NCBI GenBank assembly: GCA_964525815.1
Contig: CAZGJQ010000019.1
Span: forward strand, 1 to 25,145
DNA: 25,145 nt
Reading direction: 5' to 3'
From: UBA1049 sp964525815
GTDB lineage: Bacteria > Bacillota > Clostridia > Oscillospirales > CAG-382
Shown here: positions 15,144 through 22,442 of the stretch, piece after piece
Numbering within the stretch: the first letter of the stretch is position 1
Layout of the letters: every line of letters starts with the position of its first letter
Notes under the pieces: generated by a model
Seen by the model: only the letters and a program-made list of their open reading frames with translations
The model's database searches: none
What the model was told of the DNA's origin: nothing
Position numbers and translations under genes: made by a program

Positions 15144-15965
15144 ATGAATACAATCAATTTGCTAAAGGACCTGTTAAAAAAAGAAAATATTCACCTTGCC
15201 GGAGTTATCCCTGCTGCGGAGCTGTCGATCATCAATCCCCGTCTTATGCCCGAAAGCATTGATATTAAATGCTGCATTGTATTCCTCGTTCCCTATAAAA
15301 CGGATGATGAACCTGAGGGTGATAACGAAATATCGTTATATGCAAGGTCGATGGATTATCATATTTATTTTTCCCGTCTGTATGAAAGGCTTCTGCCTGC
15401 TCTGGATAAGACCTTCTACGGAGAGCATTTTTTCGGGTTTGCTGACCGAAGTCCCGTCAACGAAAAGCTTGCCGCGGCAAAAGCAGGGCTGGGTGTTATC
15501 GGCAGGAACTCTCTCCTCATAAACGAGGAATACGGCAGCTATGTGTTCATCGGTTCGGTTTTGTCAACCCTTGAGGTGGAGGCATCGGTGGCTAAAATAT
15601 CGAGCTGCAAGAGCTGCTTGGAATGTATGCGAGCCTGCCCCGTAAAAGCGATAACCGAAAACGGTATTCGACCGGAGCTCTGCCTTTCACATCTATCCCA
15701 GAAAAAAACGCTGAGCCAAGAGCAATTGCTGCTACTCAGAAAAAATAAAATCGTTTGGGGCTGCGATATTTGCCAGACGGTATGTCCATTGAACAAGGAT
15801 ACTAAGACTACTCAGGACAATTTCTTTAAAAACAACCGTATTGATTCTATAGATGAAGAGGCTATAAGGGACATGCCTGACGAAGTGTTTGGAAATTATG
15901 CCTTTTGCTGGCGGGGAAAGAATGTTATTCTGCGTAATTTAAATAATATAAAAAAGTCCGTATAA
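15144..15965 (+). CDS. QueG-like double [4Fe-4S] cobalamin-dependent reductase
   Basis: Resembles epoxyqueuosine reductase QueG, which completes queuosine synthesis in tRNA. Seen: DRSPVNEKLAAAKAGLG then IGRNSLLI, the QueG core with the candidate catalytic Asp101. Next comes a ferredoxin-type cluster CxxCxxCxxxCP (Cys155, 158, 161, 165), then CLSHLSQK (Cys180) and GCDICQTVCPLN (Cys207, 210, 214). At 273 residues it is shorter than classical QueG and lacks the C-terminal HEAT-like repeats, so it may be a short clostridial QueG or a relative with another substrate. The ATG has no recognisable Shine-Dalgarno and stands right behind the rpsR terminator. No promoter of its own is evident. Confidence 0.75.
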   Translation: MNTINLLKDLLKKENIHLAGVIPAAELSIINPRLMPESIDIKCCIVFLVPYKTDDEPEGDNEISLYARSMDYHIYFSRLYERLLPALDKTFYGEHFFGFADRSPVNEKLAAAKAGLGVIGRNSLLINEEYGSYVFIGSVLSTLEVEASVAKISSCKSCLECMRACPVKAITENGIRPELCLSHLSQKKTLSQEQLLLLRKNKIVWGCDICQTVCPLNKDTKTTQDNFFKNNRIDSIDEEAIRDMPDEVFGNYAFCWRGKNVILRNLNNIKKSV

Positions 15966-16022
15966 GTACAAAAGCAAGCTAAGAAAATCTGTTTTGCAAC
16001 ACTTATAACGGACTGTTTTTTT
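15955..16022 (+). terminator. terminator overlapping the end of the QueG-like gene
   Basis: AGTCCGTATAAGT (15955-15967) pairs with ACTTATAACGGACT (16001-16014) with one bulged base, followed by seven T (16016-16022). The stop codon (15963-15965) lies inside the left arm. The 33-base loop is unusually long. Confidence 0.75.
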
Positions 16023-16023
16023 A

Positions 16024-16052
16024 TTGACTAATATAGAACCATATGGTAAAAT
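16024..16052 (+). promoter_or_regulatory. promoter of uxuA
   Basis: TTGACT (16024-16029), a 17-base spacer, TAAAAT (16047-16052). It starts 2 bases after the preceding terminator T run. The leader to uxuA is about 70 bases. Confidence 0.82.
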
Positions 16053-16054
16053 AA

Positions 16055-16075
16055 GCATTGGATACCAAACAATGC
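16055..16075 (+). promoter_or_regulatory. inverted repeat, candidate operator of uxuA
   Basis: GCATTG-N9-CAATGC begins 2 bases downstream of the -10. Nested in it is TTGG-ATA-CCAA (16058-16068). It covers the predicted start point, where a repressor would act. The protein that binds it is unknown; candidates are the XRE-cupin protein encoded at 17199-17756 or a LacI/GntR-type hexuronate regulator elsewhere. Confidence 0.45.
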
Positions 16076-16130
16076 ATTGAGCGGTTCGTAGATATAGAGC
16101 AGTAAATGAATATGAGAGGTAAATAACAAT

Positions 16131-17180
16131 ATGAAAATGACCTTCCGCTGGTATGGCGAGGACGATCCGGTAAGTCTTGAGTATATCTCACAGATACCCA
16201 ATATGGACGGTATTGTTTCCGCGGTATACGATGTTCCTCCCGGTAAAGTCTGGAGCGAGCAAAGCATCCAAAAAATCAAGGAGAACGCAGCAAAGCACGC
16301 CTTGTCCTTTGAGGTCGTGGAGAGCGTACCCGTTCACGAGGACATTAAGTTAGGCAAAAAGACAAGAGACGAATACATCGAAGTATATAAGGAGAACATA
16401 CGCCGGCTGGGCAGAGCCGGAGTCAGGGTGATATGCTATAACTTCATGCCGGTGTTCGACTGGCTGCGCTCCGAGCTGGATTATAAAAATCCGGACGGCT
16501 CCACCTCTCTGATATACCGTCAGGAGCAGGTGCTCAGTATGAACCCAAGGTCCGGGAGCCTTTCTCTTCCGGGCTGGGACGCAAGCTATACAAAGGAGGG
16601 TCTTGTTTCCCTGCTGGACGAGTACAAGGCGATTGACGGCGAGGCTCTGTTCGCTAATCTGAAATATTTTTTGGATGAGATAATACCGGTCTGCGCCGAG
16701 TATGACGTTAAAATGGCCATACACCCGGACGATCCCCCGTGGGATATTTTCGGTCTATCCAGAATAATCACAAACGAGGCTAACCTTGACCGCCTCCTTG
16801 CACTCAACCCCTCTATTTATAACGGGCTTACCCTATGCACAGGTTCGCTGGGTGCTTCCGGAGCTAACGACATACCCAAGCTGCTCCGTAAATACAGCGG
16901 CATGGGCAGAATCCATTTCGTGCATGCAAGGAACATCAAGCTACAGAGTGAAAGGGATTTTAACGAAACGGCGCACCCGAGTAAATACGGCTCTCTTGAT
17001 ATGTACGAGATTATGAAAGCTCTGTTTGATACCGGGTTTGAGGGTTATATTCGTCCCGACCACGGAAGAATGATTTGGGGAGAAACCGGCAAGCCCGGGT
17101 ACGGGCTTTATGATCGTGCGTTGGGTGCGGTTTATCTTTCCGGATTATGGGAGGCTCTGAATAAATCCCATAAGCGATAA
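16131..17180 (+). CDS. uxuA: mannonate dehydratase UxuA
   Basis: Converts D-mannonate to 2-keto-3-deoxygluconate in glucuronate breakdown, in the cytoplasm with a divalent metal. The 349 residues match the family. TIM-barrel motifs are FRWYGEDDPVSLEYI at the start, VICYNFMPVFDW, and the metal or catalytic residues His198 (MAIHPDDPP), Cys236 (LCTGSLG), His265 (HFVHARN) and Asp310-His311 (RPDHGRMIWGE). GAGAGG lies 11 bases before the ATG. No uxaC, uxuB, kdgK or kdgA is in the window, so the remaining pathway must be elsewhere. It shares a short 18-base gap with the XRE-cupin gene. Confidence 0.96.
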   Translation: MKMTFRWYGEDDPVSLEYISQIPNMDGIVSAVYDVPPGKVWSEQSIQKIKENAAKHALSFEVVESVPVHEDIKLGKKTRDEYIEVYKENIRRLGRAGVRVICYNFMPVFDWLRSELDYKNPDGSTSLIYRQEQVLSMNPRSGSLSLPGWDASYTKEGLVSLLDEYKAIDGEALFANLKYFLDEIIPVCAEYDVKMAIHPDDPPWDIFGLSRIITNEANLDRLLALNPSIYNGLTLCTGSLGASGANDIPKLLRKYSGMGRIHFVHARNIKLQSERDFNETAHPSKYGSLDMYEIMKALFDTGFEGYIRPDHGRMIWGETGKPGYGLYDRALGAVYLSGLWEALNKSHKR

Positions 17181-17198
17181 AAACAGAAAGGCATTGGT

Positions 17199-17756
17199 AT
17201 GAGCGTAAAGGAACAAATAAAGCAGGTAGCAAAGAGGATAGCATACCTTCGGGAGGTAATGGATATGCAGCCCGAGGAGGTAGCCGCCGCAATAGAAATG
17301 CCTGCCGAGCTGTACAAGCAATATGAGAGCGGAGAAAAGGATATACCCGTAAGCATGATATATTCGGTTGCTTCGGCACTGGGTATAGACGCTACCGAGC
17401 TTATTACCGGAGAAGCTCCGAGAATGACAGAATACTCGGTTACCCGCAGAAACAACGGGGTTGCAGTTCACCGTTACGAGGGATATGATTTTGAATCGCT
17501 TGCATATAACTATAAGAGCAGAAACAAGGAGCCCATGATAGTAACAATATCACCGGGGGACGACCATCCTGCCCTTGTAACCCATCACGGACAGGAGTTT
17601 AATTATGTTCTTGAGGGTAAGATAGGGATTCTACTCGGCGGGAGGACAATTATTCTTTCGGAAGGTGATTCCATCTACTTCGACCCGTTAATACCTCACG
17701 GACAAATCGCTATGGAAAAAACCTCTCGCTTTTTGACCGTAATAGACAAAGAATGA
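17199..17756 (+). CDS. XRE-family regulator with C-terminal cupin domain
   Basis: Probable transcription factor of 185 residues. Residues 8-68 form a Cro/C1-type helix-turn-helix (LREVMDMQPEEVAAAI then YKQYESGEKDIPVSMI). Residues 115-183 form a cupin barrel with HHGQEFNYVLEGK, LSEGDSIYF and PHGQIA, whose histidines and glutamate could bind a metal or small ligand. The ATG has AGAAAGG 7 bases upstream. It follows uxuA by 18 bases and overlaps rsmA by 4 bases, so it is likely on the uxuA transcript and might control it. The ligand is unknown; related proteins regulate various metabolic genes. Confidence 0.88.
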   Translation: MSVKEQIKQVAKRIAYLREVMDMQPEEVAAAIEMPAELYKQYESGEKDIPVSMIYSVASALGIDATELITGEAPRMTEYSVTRRNNGVAVHRYEGYDFESLAYNYKSRNKEPMIVTISPGDDHPALVTHHGQEFNYVLEGKIGILLGGRTIILSEGDSIYFDPLIPHGQIAMEKTSRFLTVIDKE

Positions 17757-18580
17757 GCGATAGATTCCGGAAAAAAAAGCAGTTCGGGCAGAATTTCCTT
17801 ACCAATAAAGCAATTCCCGAGCGAATTGTCAAGGAAAGCGGGATTACATCCGAGTGCGGGGTTATAGAAATAGGTCCCGGCTTTGGGATTCTTACAATCG
17901 AGCTTCTAAAAACCGCAAAAAAAGTGGTTGCCGTGGAGATTGACAGAGAGCTTATACCCATTCTGGAGGAAAAAACAACCGGAGCCGAAAACCTGAGTAT
18001 AATAAACAGTGATATTATGCAGCTTGATATAGCCGGACTTATTAAAAATGAGCTTCCGGCTATGCCTGTATGCGTATGCGCAAACCTTCCTTATTATATA
18101 ACTACCCCCATTATAATGAAGCTGCTGGAGGGTAAATACGGGTTTGAGAGCATTACCGTTATGGTTCAGAAGGAGGTTGCGGACAGGCTCTGTGCGCAAA
18201 GCAGCAGCCAAAATTACGGAGCGATTACTGCCGTAGTCGGTTATTATGCCAAGGTAAAAAAGCTCTTTACGGTGAGTGCGGGCTGCTTTTCACCCCGTCC
18301 CAAGGTAGATTCCGCAATTATACGGCTGGATTTATACAAAGAACCGCCTGTTTTTGTCGAAAACGAGCAGCTCTTTTTTAAAGTAATAAGGGCCGCTTTT
18401 TCCCAGCGAAGAAAAACTCTTGTAAATTCTTTACATTCAGTTTTCAAAACCGACTTTACAAAAAAAGAAATATGTGATATTATTAATATAATGGGGCAAA
18501 ATTTTAGTATACGTGGTGAAGATTTAAGTCTTATCGATTTTGCCGCAATAACAAACGGTTTAAATAAAAAATTAACATAA
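17753..18580 (+). CDS. rsmA: 16S rRNA dimethyladenosine transferase RsmA (KsgA)
   Basis: Dimethylates two adjacent adenosines in helix 45 of 16S rRNA during 30S maturation; its loss gives kasugamycin resistance. The 275 residues contain KKQFGQNFLTN at the start, SAM-binding EIGPGFGILT, the acidic EIDREL, the catalytic NLPYYITTPI and the C-terminal FSPRPKVDSA and AFSQRRKTLVNSL. The ATG overlaps the stop of the XRE-cupin gene (ATGA). The last 130 bases are notably AT-rich and hold a predicted pckA promoter. Erm-type methylases are related, but the length and motifs favour RsmA. Confidence 0.96.
   Translation: MSDRFRKKKQFGQNFLTNKAIPERIVKESGITSECGVIEIGPGFGILTIELLKTAKKVVAVEIDRELIPILEEKTTGAENLSIINSDIMQLDIAGLIKNELPAMPVCVCANLPYYITTPIIMKLLEGKYGFESITVMVQKEVADRLCAQSSSQNYGAITAVVGYYAKVKKLFTVSAGCFSPRPKVDSAIIRLDLYKEPPVFVENEQLFFKVIRAAFSQRRKTLVNSLHSVFKTDFTKKEICDIINIMGQNFSIRGEDLSLIDFAAITNGLNKKLT
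18455..18483 (+). promoter_or_regulatory. internal promoter for pckA within rsmA
   Basis: TTTACA (18455-18460), a 17-base spacer, TATTAT (18478-18483). It lies about 110 bases before the pckA ATG, inside the AT-rich end of rsmA. It would uncouple pckA from the uxuA-rsmA transcript. Confidence 0.55.
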
Positions 18581-18595
18581 AATGGAGGAACTACT

Positions 18596-20377
18596 ATGAC
18601 GAAAAATCACAAACTCAACGCTTGGCTCAAGGAAATGATTGAGCTGAATGCTCCCGACAAAGTCGTTTTTATCGACGGCAGCGACGAGCAGCGTGAGCAG
18701 CTCAGAGCCGAAGCCTGCAAGACCGGCGAAATCTTTAAGCTTAATCAAGAGAAGCTGCCGGGTTGCTACCTTCACAGAACAGCCGTAAACGATGTTGCCC
18801 GTGTGGAAAACCGTACCTTCATCTGCACCACTAAGAAGGAGGACGCAGGTTCCACTAACCACTGGATGGCTCCCAAGGATTGCTATGCAATGCTCACTCC
18901 CCTATTCAAGAACTCCTATAAGGGTAAAACAATGTATGTAATACCCTATTCCATGGGTGTTGTGGGAAGTAAATTCGCAAAAATAGGTATTGAGCTTACC
19001 GATTCGATATATGTCGTTTTGAATATGCTTATAATGACTCGGGTGGGCAATGATGTCCTCGAGGCACTCGGTGAAGACGGTGACTTTGTAAAGGGTCTGC
19101 ACTCCAGAGCAAACATGGACGAGAACAACAGATATATCGTTCACTTCCCGGAGGACAACACTATCTGGTCGGTTAACTCCGGTTATGGCGGTAATGTACT
19201 TCTCGGAAAGAAGTGCTTTGCGCTTCGTATCGCATCCTATCAGGGCAAACAGGAGGGCTGGATGGCCGAGCATATGCTTATTCTCGGTATTGAGAATCCG
19301 CAGGGTGAGGTTAAATATATCGCAGCCGCATTCCCGTCCGCCTGCGGAAAGACCAACCTTGCAATGCTTATTCCTCCCGAGCTTTATACAAAGCAGGGCT
19401 ATAAGGTATGGTGCGTAGGTGACGATATTGCCTGGATAAGAAAGGGTTCGGACGGAAGACTTTGGGCAATGAATCCGGAAAACGGCTTCTTCGGCGTTGC
19501 GCCCGGCACAAATATGAAGTCCAATCCCAATGCTCTTCTATCCACAAAAACAGATACTATTTTCACCAACGTTGTTCATAACCTTGATGACGATACAGTT
19601 TGGTGGGAAGGACTGGATAAGAATCCTCCCACAAATGCAGTAGAATGGAAGGGCAACAAATGGGATTCTGCGTCCGGCGAAAAAGGTGCGCATCCCAACT
19701 CCCGCTTCACCGCTCCTGCAAAGAATTGCCCCGTTGTTTCCAAGGAGTTCGACAATCCGGAGGGTGTTCCGCTTTCCGCAATTGTATTCGGCGGCAGACG
19801 TGCCAAGACCGCACCGCTGGTTTATCAGTCCTTTGACTGGAAGCATGGTACCTTCGTAGGCTCGATAATGGCTTCCGAGACAACAGCGGCGGCTATGAGT
19901 GCCGTAGGTGTTGTAAGGCGCGATCCCATGGCAATGCTTCCCTTCTGCGGATACAACATGGGAGATTATTTCCAGCACTGGCTGGAAATGGAGCAGAGTG
20001 TTCCCAACCTTCCCAAGATATTCCACGTTAACTGGTTCCGTCTTGATGACAAGGGTAACTTTGTATGGCCGGGATTCGGAGAGAACTTCCGGGTGCTTGA
20101 CTGGATTATTAAGAGATGCGAGGACAAGGTTGATGCGGTGGAGACACCGATAGGCTTTATACCCAAGGCAGAGGATATTAACCTTACTGAGCTGGATTAC
20201 GAGATAGACAACGGTCACAAGTTCGGCATGGAGGATCTCAAGGAAATCCTTACAGTGGAAACAGATTATTGGCTGGAGGACATCAAAAGCATTGATGAGT
20301 TCTATGCAAAAATAGGGGATACGGTTCCCGCAGAGCTTCACAAGCAGCTTGATGCTCTTAAAGCAAGACTCGCATAA
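18596..20377 (+). CDS. pckG: phosphoenolpyruvate carboxykinase (GTP)
   Basis: Interconverts oxaloacetate and phosphoenolpyruvate with GTP/GDP in the cytoplasm. In fermenters it can run either in gluconeogenesis or in CO2 fixation towards succinate. The 593 residues fit the GTP class (about 600), not the ATP class (about 530). Motifs include HWMAPKD, YVIPYSMGVVGSK, the P-loop FPSACGKTNLAM (246-257), the kinase-2 segment VGDDIAWI, FGGRRAKTAPLVYQS, PFCGYNMGDYFQHW, and VNWFR followed by FVWPGFGENFRVL. GGAGG lies 7 bases before the ATG. It follows rsmA by 15 bases but probably has its own promoter, and it ends at a terminator. Confidence 0.97.
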   Translation: MTKNHKLNAWLKEMIELNAPDKVVFIDGSDEQREQLRAEACKTGEIFKLNQEKLPGCYLHRTAVNDVARVENRTFICTTKKEDAGSTNHWMAPKDCYAMLTPLFKNSYKGKTMYVIPYSMGVVGSKFAKIGIELTDSIYVVLNMLIMTRVGNDVLEALGEDGDFVKGLHSRANMDENNRYIVHFPEDNTIWSVNSGYGGNVLLGKKCFALRIASYQGKQEGWMAEHMLILGIENPQGEVKYIAAAFPSACGKTNLAMLIPPELYTKQGYKVWCVGDDIAWIRKGSDGRLWAMNPENGFFGVAPGTNMKSNPNALLSTKTDTIFTNVVHNLDDDTVWWEGLDKNPPTNAVEWKGNKWDSASGEKGAHPNSRFTAPAKNCPVVSKEFDNPEGVPLSAIVFGGRRAKTAPLVYQSFDWKHGTFVGSIMASETTAAAMSAVGVVRRDPMAMLPFCGYNMGDYFQHWLEMEQSVPNLPKIFHVNWFRLDDKGNFVWPGFGENFRVLDWIIKRCEDKVDAVETPIGFIPKAEDINLTELDYEIDNGHKFGMEDLKEILTVETDYWLEDIKSIDEFYAKIGDTVPAELHKQLDALKARLA

Positions 20378-20395
20378 CAATAAAGATACAAGGAA

Positions 20396-20428
20396 ACCGC
20401 ACTCCCGGAATACGGGGTGCGGTTTTTT
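20396..20428 (+). terminator. terminator of pckG
   Basis: Stem ACCGCACTCC with GGGGTGCGGT (one G-U pair), a short loop, then six T (20423-20428). It lies between pckG and the convergent ABC permease gene and could partly stop the opposite strand too. Confidence 0.88.
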
Positions 20429-20441
20429 GCATTATTTTATT

Positions 20442-21290
20442 CTACTCAAGGTTTAGCTTTTTGGAAATCATTTTATTACAGATAACAAAAGCTATTCCTC
20501 CAAGTATTGTATACAGTATAATCAAGCACCAGAGGTTTATATGGGATGCTTTATACAACGAGGTAATTCTTATAATCCAAATATTGTCTCTGGAAAATAT
20601 TGAATAAAACATTGTGTTTGTTATAATACCCGTGACTGTGTTTATTCCGAAATAAACTCCTATTGAAGTCAGTATCTTATGCTTTTTGGCGATAATGCTT
20701 CCTATTGTAATGGAAAGATAGAATAAAAGGAGCATTGACAATAGATATACAATCGCAAGAATCAGCCCTTCTATTATATAAAGAACAGCGTTAGTTCTGC
20801 CTATATACTCCATAATAGAGCCAAAAAAATCCCGCAGCTTATTAATAATCTCATAGTTAACTATTTGCCCCCGCTCTGCGGTTCCGAATATAAGCAGCGT
20901 TATAACCGAGATAAATATGGTAAGATAACTCAAAACCGTCCAAATAAAGCCGGAAATAAGCTTTACTGTAATATGCTGATTAACATTGACCGGCAATGTA
21001 AAGGTAAGGTATCCCTCATCACCGAAGAAATTCTTGTAATACCTGTGCATAAGCATAAAAAATGCCACAAATACCGAGGCTATTATCGCTATAATTGCAA
21101 AAAACATTACTGTCGTAACCAGAATTGACATCATCGGGTTAAACCCGCTTGTGCTCCCGTCGCTCAGTATCCTGAAGTTTGCGGTGAACAGAACGGTAGA
21201 AATGATAGACAACGCAAGCGTTCCCAAAAGCAGCGGCACAATCTTTCTGCCAACCGATTTAAACTCATATTTTAACAGCTTCTTCAGCAT
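20442..21290 (-). CDS. ABC transporter permease, YtrC/D-like type
   Basis: Integral membrane protein of 282 residues with about six hydrophobic segments, starting with a short cytoplasmic stretch (MLKKLLKYEFKSVGRKI). The position of the first segment, the long loop near residues 145-160 and the late hydrophobic hairpins resemble ABC-2-type permeases linked to YtrA-type regulators. The substrate cannot be read from the sequence. In known cases such systems respond to cell-envelope stress or antimicrobial peptides. The ATG overlaps the ATPase stop by 7 bases, so the two are coupled. Confidence 0.8.
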   Translation of the reverse strand: MLKKLLKYEFKSVGRKIVPLLLGTLALSIISTVLFTANFRILSDGSTSGFNPMMSILVTTVMFFAIIAIIASVFVAFFMLMHRYYKNFFGDEGYLTFTLPVNVNQHITVKLISGFIWTVLSYLTIFISVITLLIFGTAERGQIVNYEIINKLRDFFGSIMEYIGRTNAVLYIIEGLILAIVYLLSMLLLFYLSITIGSIIAKKHKILTSIGVYFGINTVTGIITNTMFYSIFSRDNIWIIRITSLYKASHINLWCLIILYTILGGIAFVICNKMISKKLNLE

Positions 21291-21979
21291 TTGAATACCT
21301 CCCTGAACAATTCGTCTATGGATTTTCCCTTTTCCTCACGAACGCTGTCCACCTCGCCTCTCATAGCGATTTGCCCCTTGTTCAGGAAAAGGAACTCGTC
21401 CAGAACCTTCTCAATGTCCGTTATCAAATGAGTGGAGATTAGAATAGTGGATTCCTCGCTGTAGTTGGATATTATCGTGTCGAGTATATAGTCCCTGGTA
21501 GCGGGGTCAACTCCGCCTATAGGCTCGTCAAGTAAATAGAGCTGTGCCTGCCTTGACATTACAAGCACCAGCTGTACCTTCTCCTTGTTTCCCTTGGATA
21601 AGGTCTTTAGCTTGCTGCCCGTGGTGAGACCCAGCCTTTTGAGCATATCATGTGCTCTCGCAACGTCAAAATCCGCATAAAAATCCGAAAACATATTAAT
21701 TATATCGCTTACCCTCATCCAGCTGCTTAGGTATGTACGCTCCGGCAGGTAAGAGACAATGCTCTTAGTCTTTGTACCCGGTGCATTACCACCTATGGTA
21801 ANNNNNNNNNNGGGGGTCAGCAGCCCTGCCGCAAGCTTTATAAAGGTTGTTTTACCGCTTCCGTTCGGTCCCAGCAGCCCGATTATCTTCCCCTTTGGGA
21901 GAGACAGGTTAATATCCATCAGAGCCGGCACACCCGAATAGAACTTGGATAGATTCCTGCATTCAAGTATTGTGTCCAT
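21284..21979 (-). CDS. ABC transporter ATP-binding protein (contains 10-N assembly gap)
   Basis: Cytoplasmic ATPase partner of the permease encoded at 20442-21290. It shows Walker A GPNGSGKTT, signature LSKGNKEKVQL, Walker B LYLLDEPIGGVDP and the switch histidine in ISTHL. The ATG at 21979 is chosen because AAGGGA lies 9 bases upstream and it gives MDTILECRNLSKFY; an upstream ATG at 21988 is too close to it. The gene overlaps the regulator end by 17 bases. Ten N at 21802-21811 fall after GLLTP. The frame is kept across them, but about one residue seems missing compared with the family. Confidence 0.9.
   Translation of the reverse strand: MDTILECRNLSKFYSGVPALMDINLSLPKGKIIGLLGPNGSGKTTFIKLAAGLLTPXXXXTIGGNAPGTKTKSIVSYLPERTYLSSWMRVSDIINMFSDFYADFDVARAHDMLKRLGLTTGSKLKTLSKGNKEKVQLVLVMSRQAQLYLLDEPIGGVDPATRDYILDTIISNYSEESTILISTHLITDIEKVLDEFLFLNKGQIAMRGEVDSVREEKGKSIDELFREVFKC
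21802..21811. other. assembly gap (10 N)
   Basis: Ten undetermined bases within the ABC ATPase gene. They may be a placeholder of arbitrary length rather than ten true bases. Confidence 0.99.
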
Positions 21980-22349
21980 TTTTATCATTCCCTTTTTGTT
22001 GATTTATCACAAGCTCTGCAGCCTCCTGCGGTGAATAGCCCAAGCCTCCCGTTTTTTTTAGGAAATCACCTATCAGCTCCTTTGCGAGTGAAAGCTTGGA
22101 TTCCTCTATAATCTCAGAGTCTTCGGTAACAAACCTTCCGGTCGTACGCTGAGAGCTAACCAAGCCGCTTGCCTCCAGCTCACACAATGCTCGCTGCATT
22201 GTGTTAGGGTTGACCGAGGCTATGACCGCAAGCTCTCTGACGCTCGGCAGACGTTCTCCCCGCTTATACTTTCCGCTGATTATTTCAATCCGCAAATGCT
22301 CGGTTATTTGCAAATATATGGGGCGGTCCGAGCTAAAGCTCCAAGCCAT
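21963..22349 (-). CDS. GntR-family regulator, YtrA subfamily
   Basis: Transcriptional repressor of 128 residues. Residues 1-75 form the GntR winged helix (RPIYLQITEHLRIEIISGKY, then LPSVRELA, NPNTMQRAL and LEASGLVSSQRTTGRFV), followed by a short helical tail, the hallmark of the YtrA type. It is first in the operon with an ABC ATPase and permease, as in ytrA-type systems. The start at ATG 22349 has AAAGGA 8 bases upstream; ATG 22358 and 22355 overlap that site and are unlikely. An exact inverted repeat lies upstream, suggesting autoregulation. Confidence 0.93.
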   Translation of the reverse strand: MAWSFSSDRPIYLQITEHLRIEIISGKYKRGERLPSVRELAVIASVNPNTMQRALCELEASGLVSSQRTTGRFVTEDSEIIEESKLSLAKELIGDFLKKTGGLGYSPQEAAELVINQQKGNDKNGHNT

Positions 22350-22371
22350 TCTCATCATCCTTTCTGTTATA

Positions 22372-22393
22372 TTGTATTAGTGTTATAATACAA
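22372..22393 (-). promoter_or_regulatory. perfect inverted repeat, candidate GntR autoregulatory operator
   Basis: TTGTATTA-N6-TAATACAA (22372-22379 and 22386-22393) sits immediately downstream of the -10 of the GntR promoter, sharing one base with it. This is a typical repressor site; GntR-type proteins bind such symmetric AT-rich repeats. Confidence 0.7.
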
Positions 22394-22420
22394 TTATACA
22401 CGAGATTTATGATTTGTCAA
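22393..22420 (-). promoter_or_regulatory. promoter of the GntR-ABC operon
   Basis: On the minus strand TTGACA (22420-22415), a 16-base spacer, TATAAT (22398-22393). Both hexamers are exact consensus, with a TG right before the -10. Such a strong promoter fits a repressed operon. Confidence 0.88.
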
Positions 22421-22442
22421 GGATTTATTAGAACTAATGGCA

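Noticed and set aside
19538..20380. Long open frame (280 codons) on the minus strand across pckG
   Set aside because: It is antisense to a clear, full-length GTP-type PEP carboxykinase, has no family resemblance and arises from codon bias.
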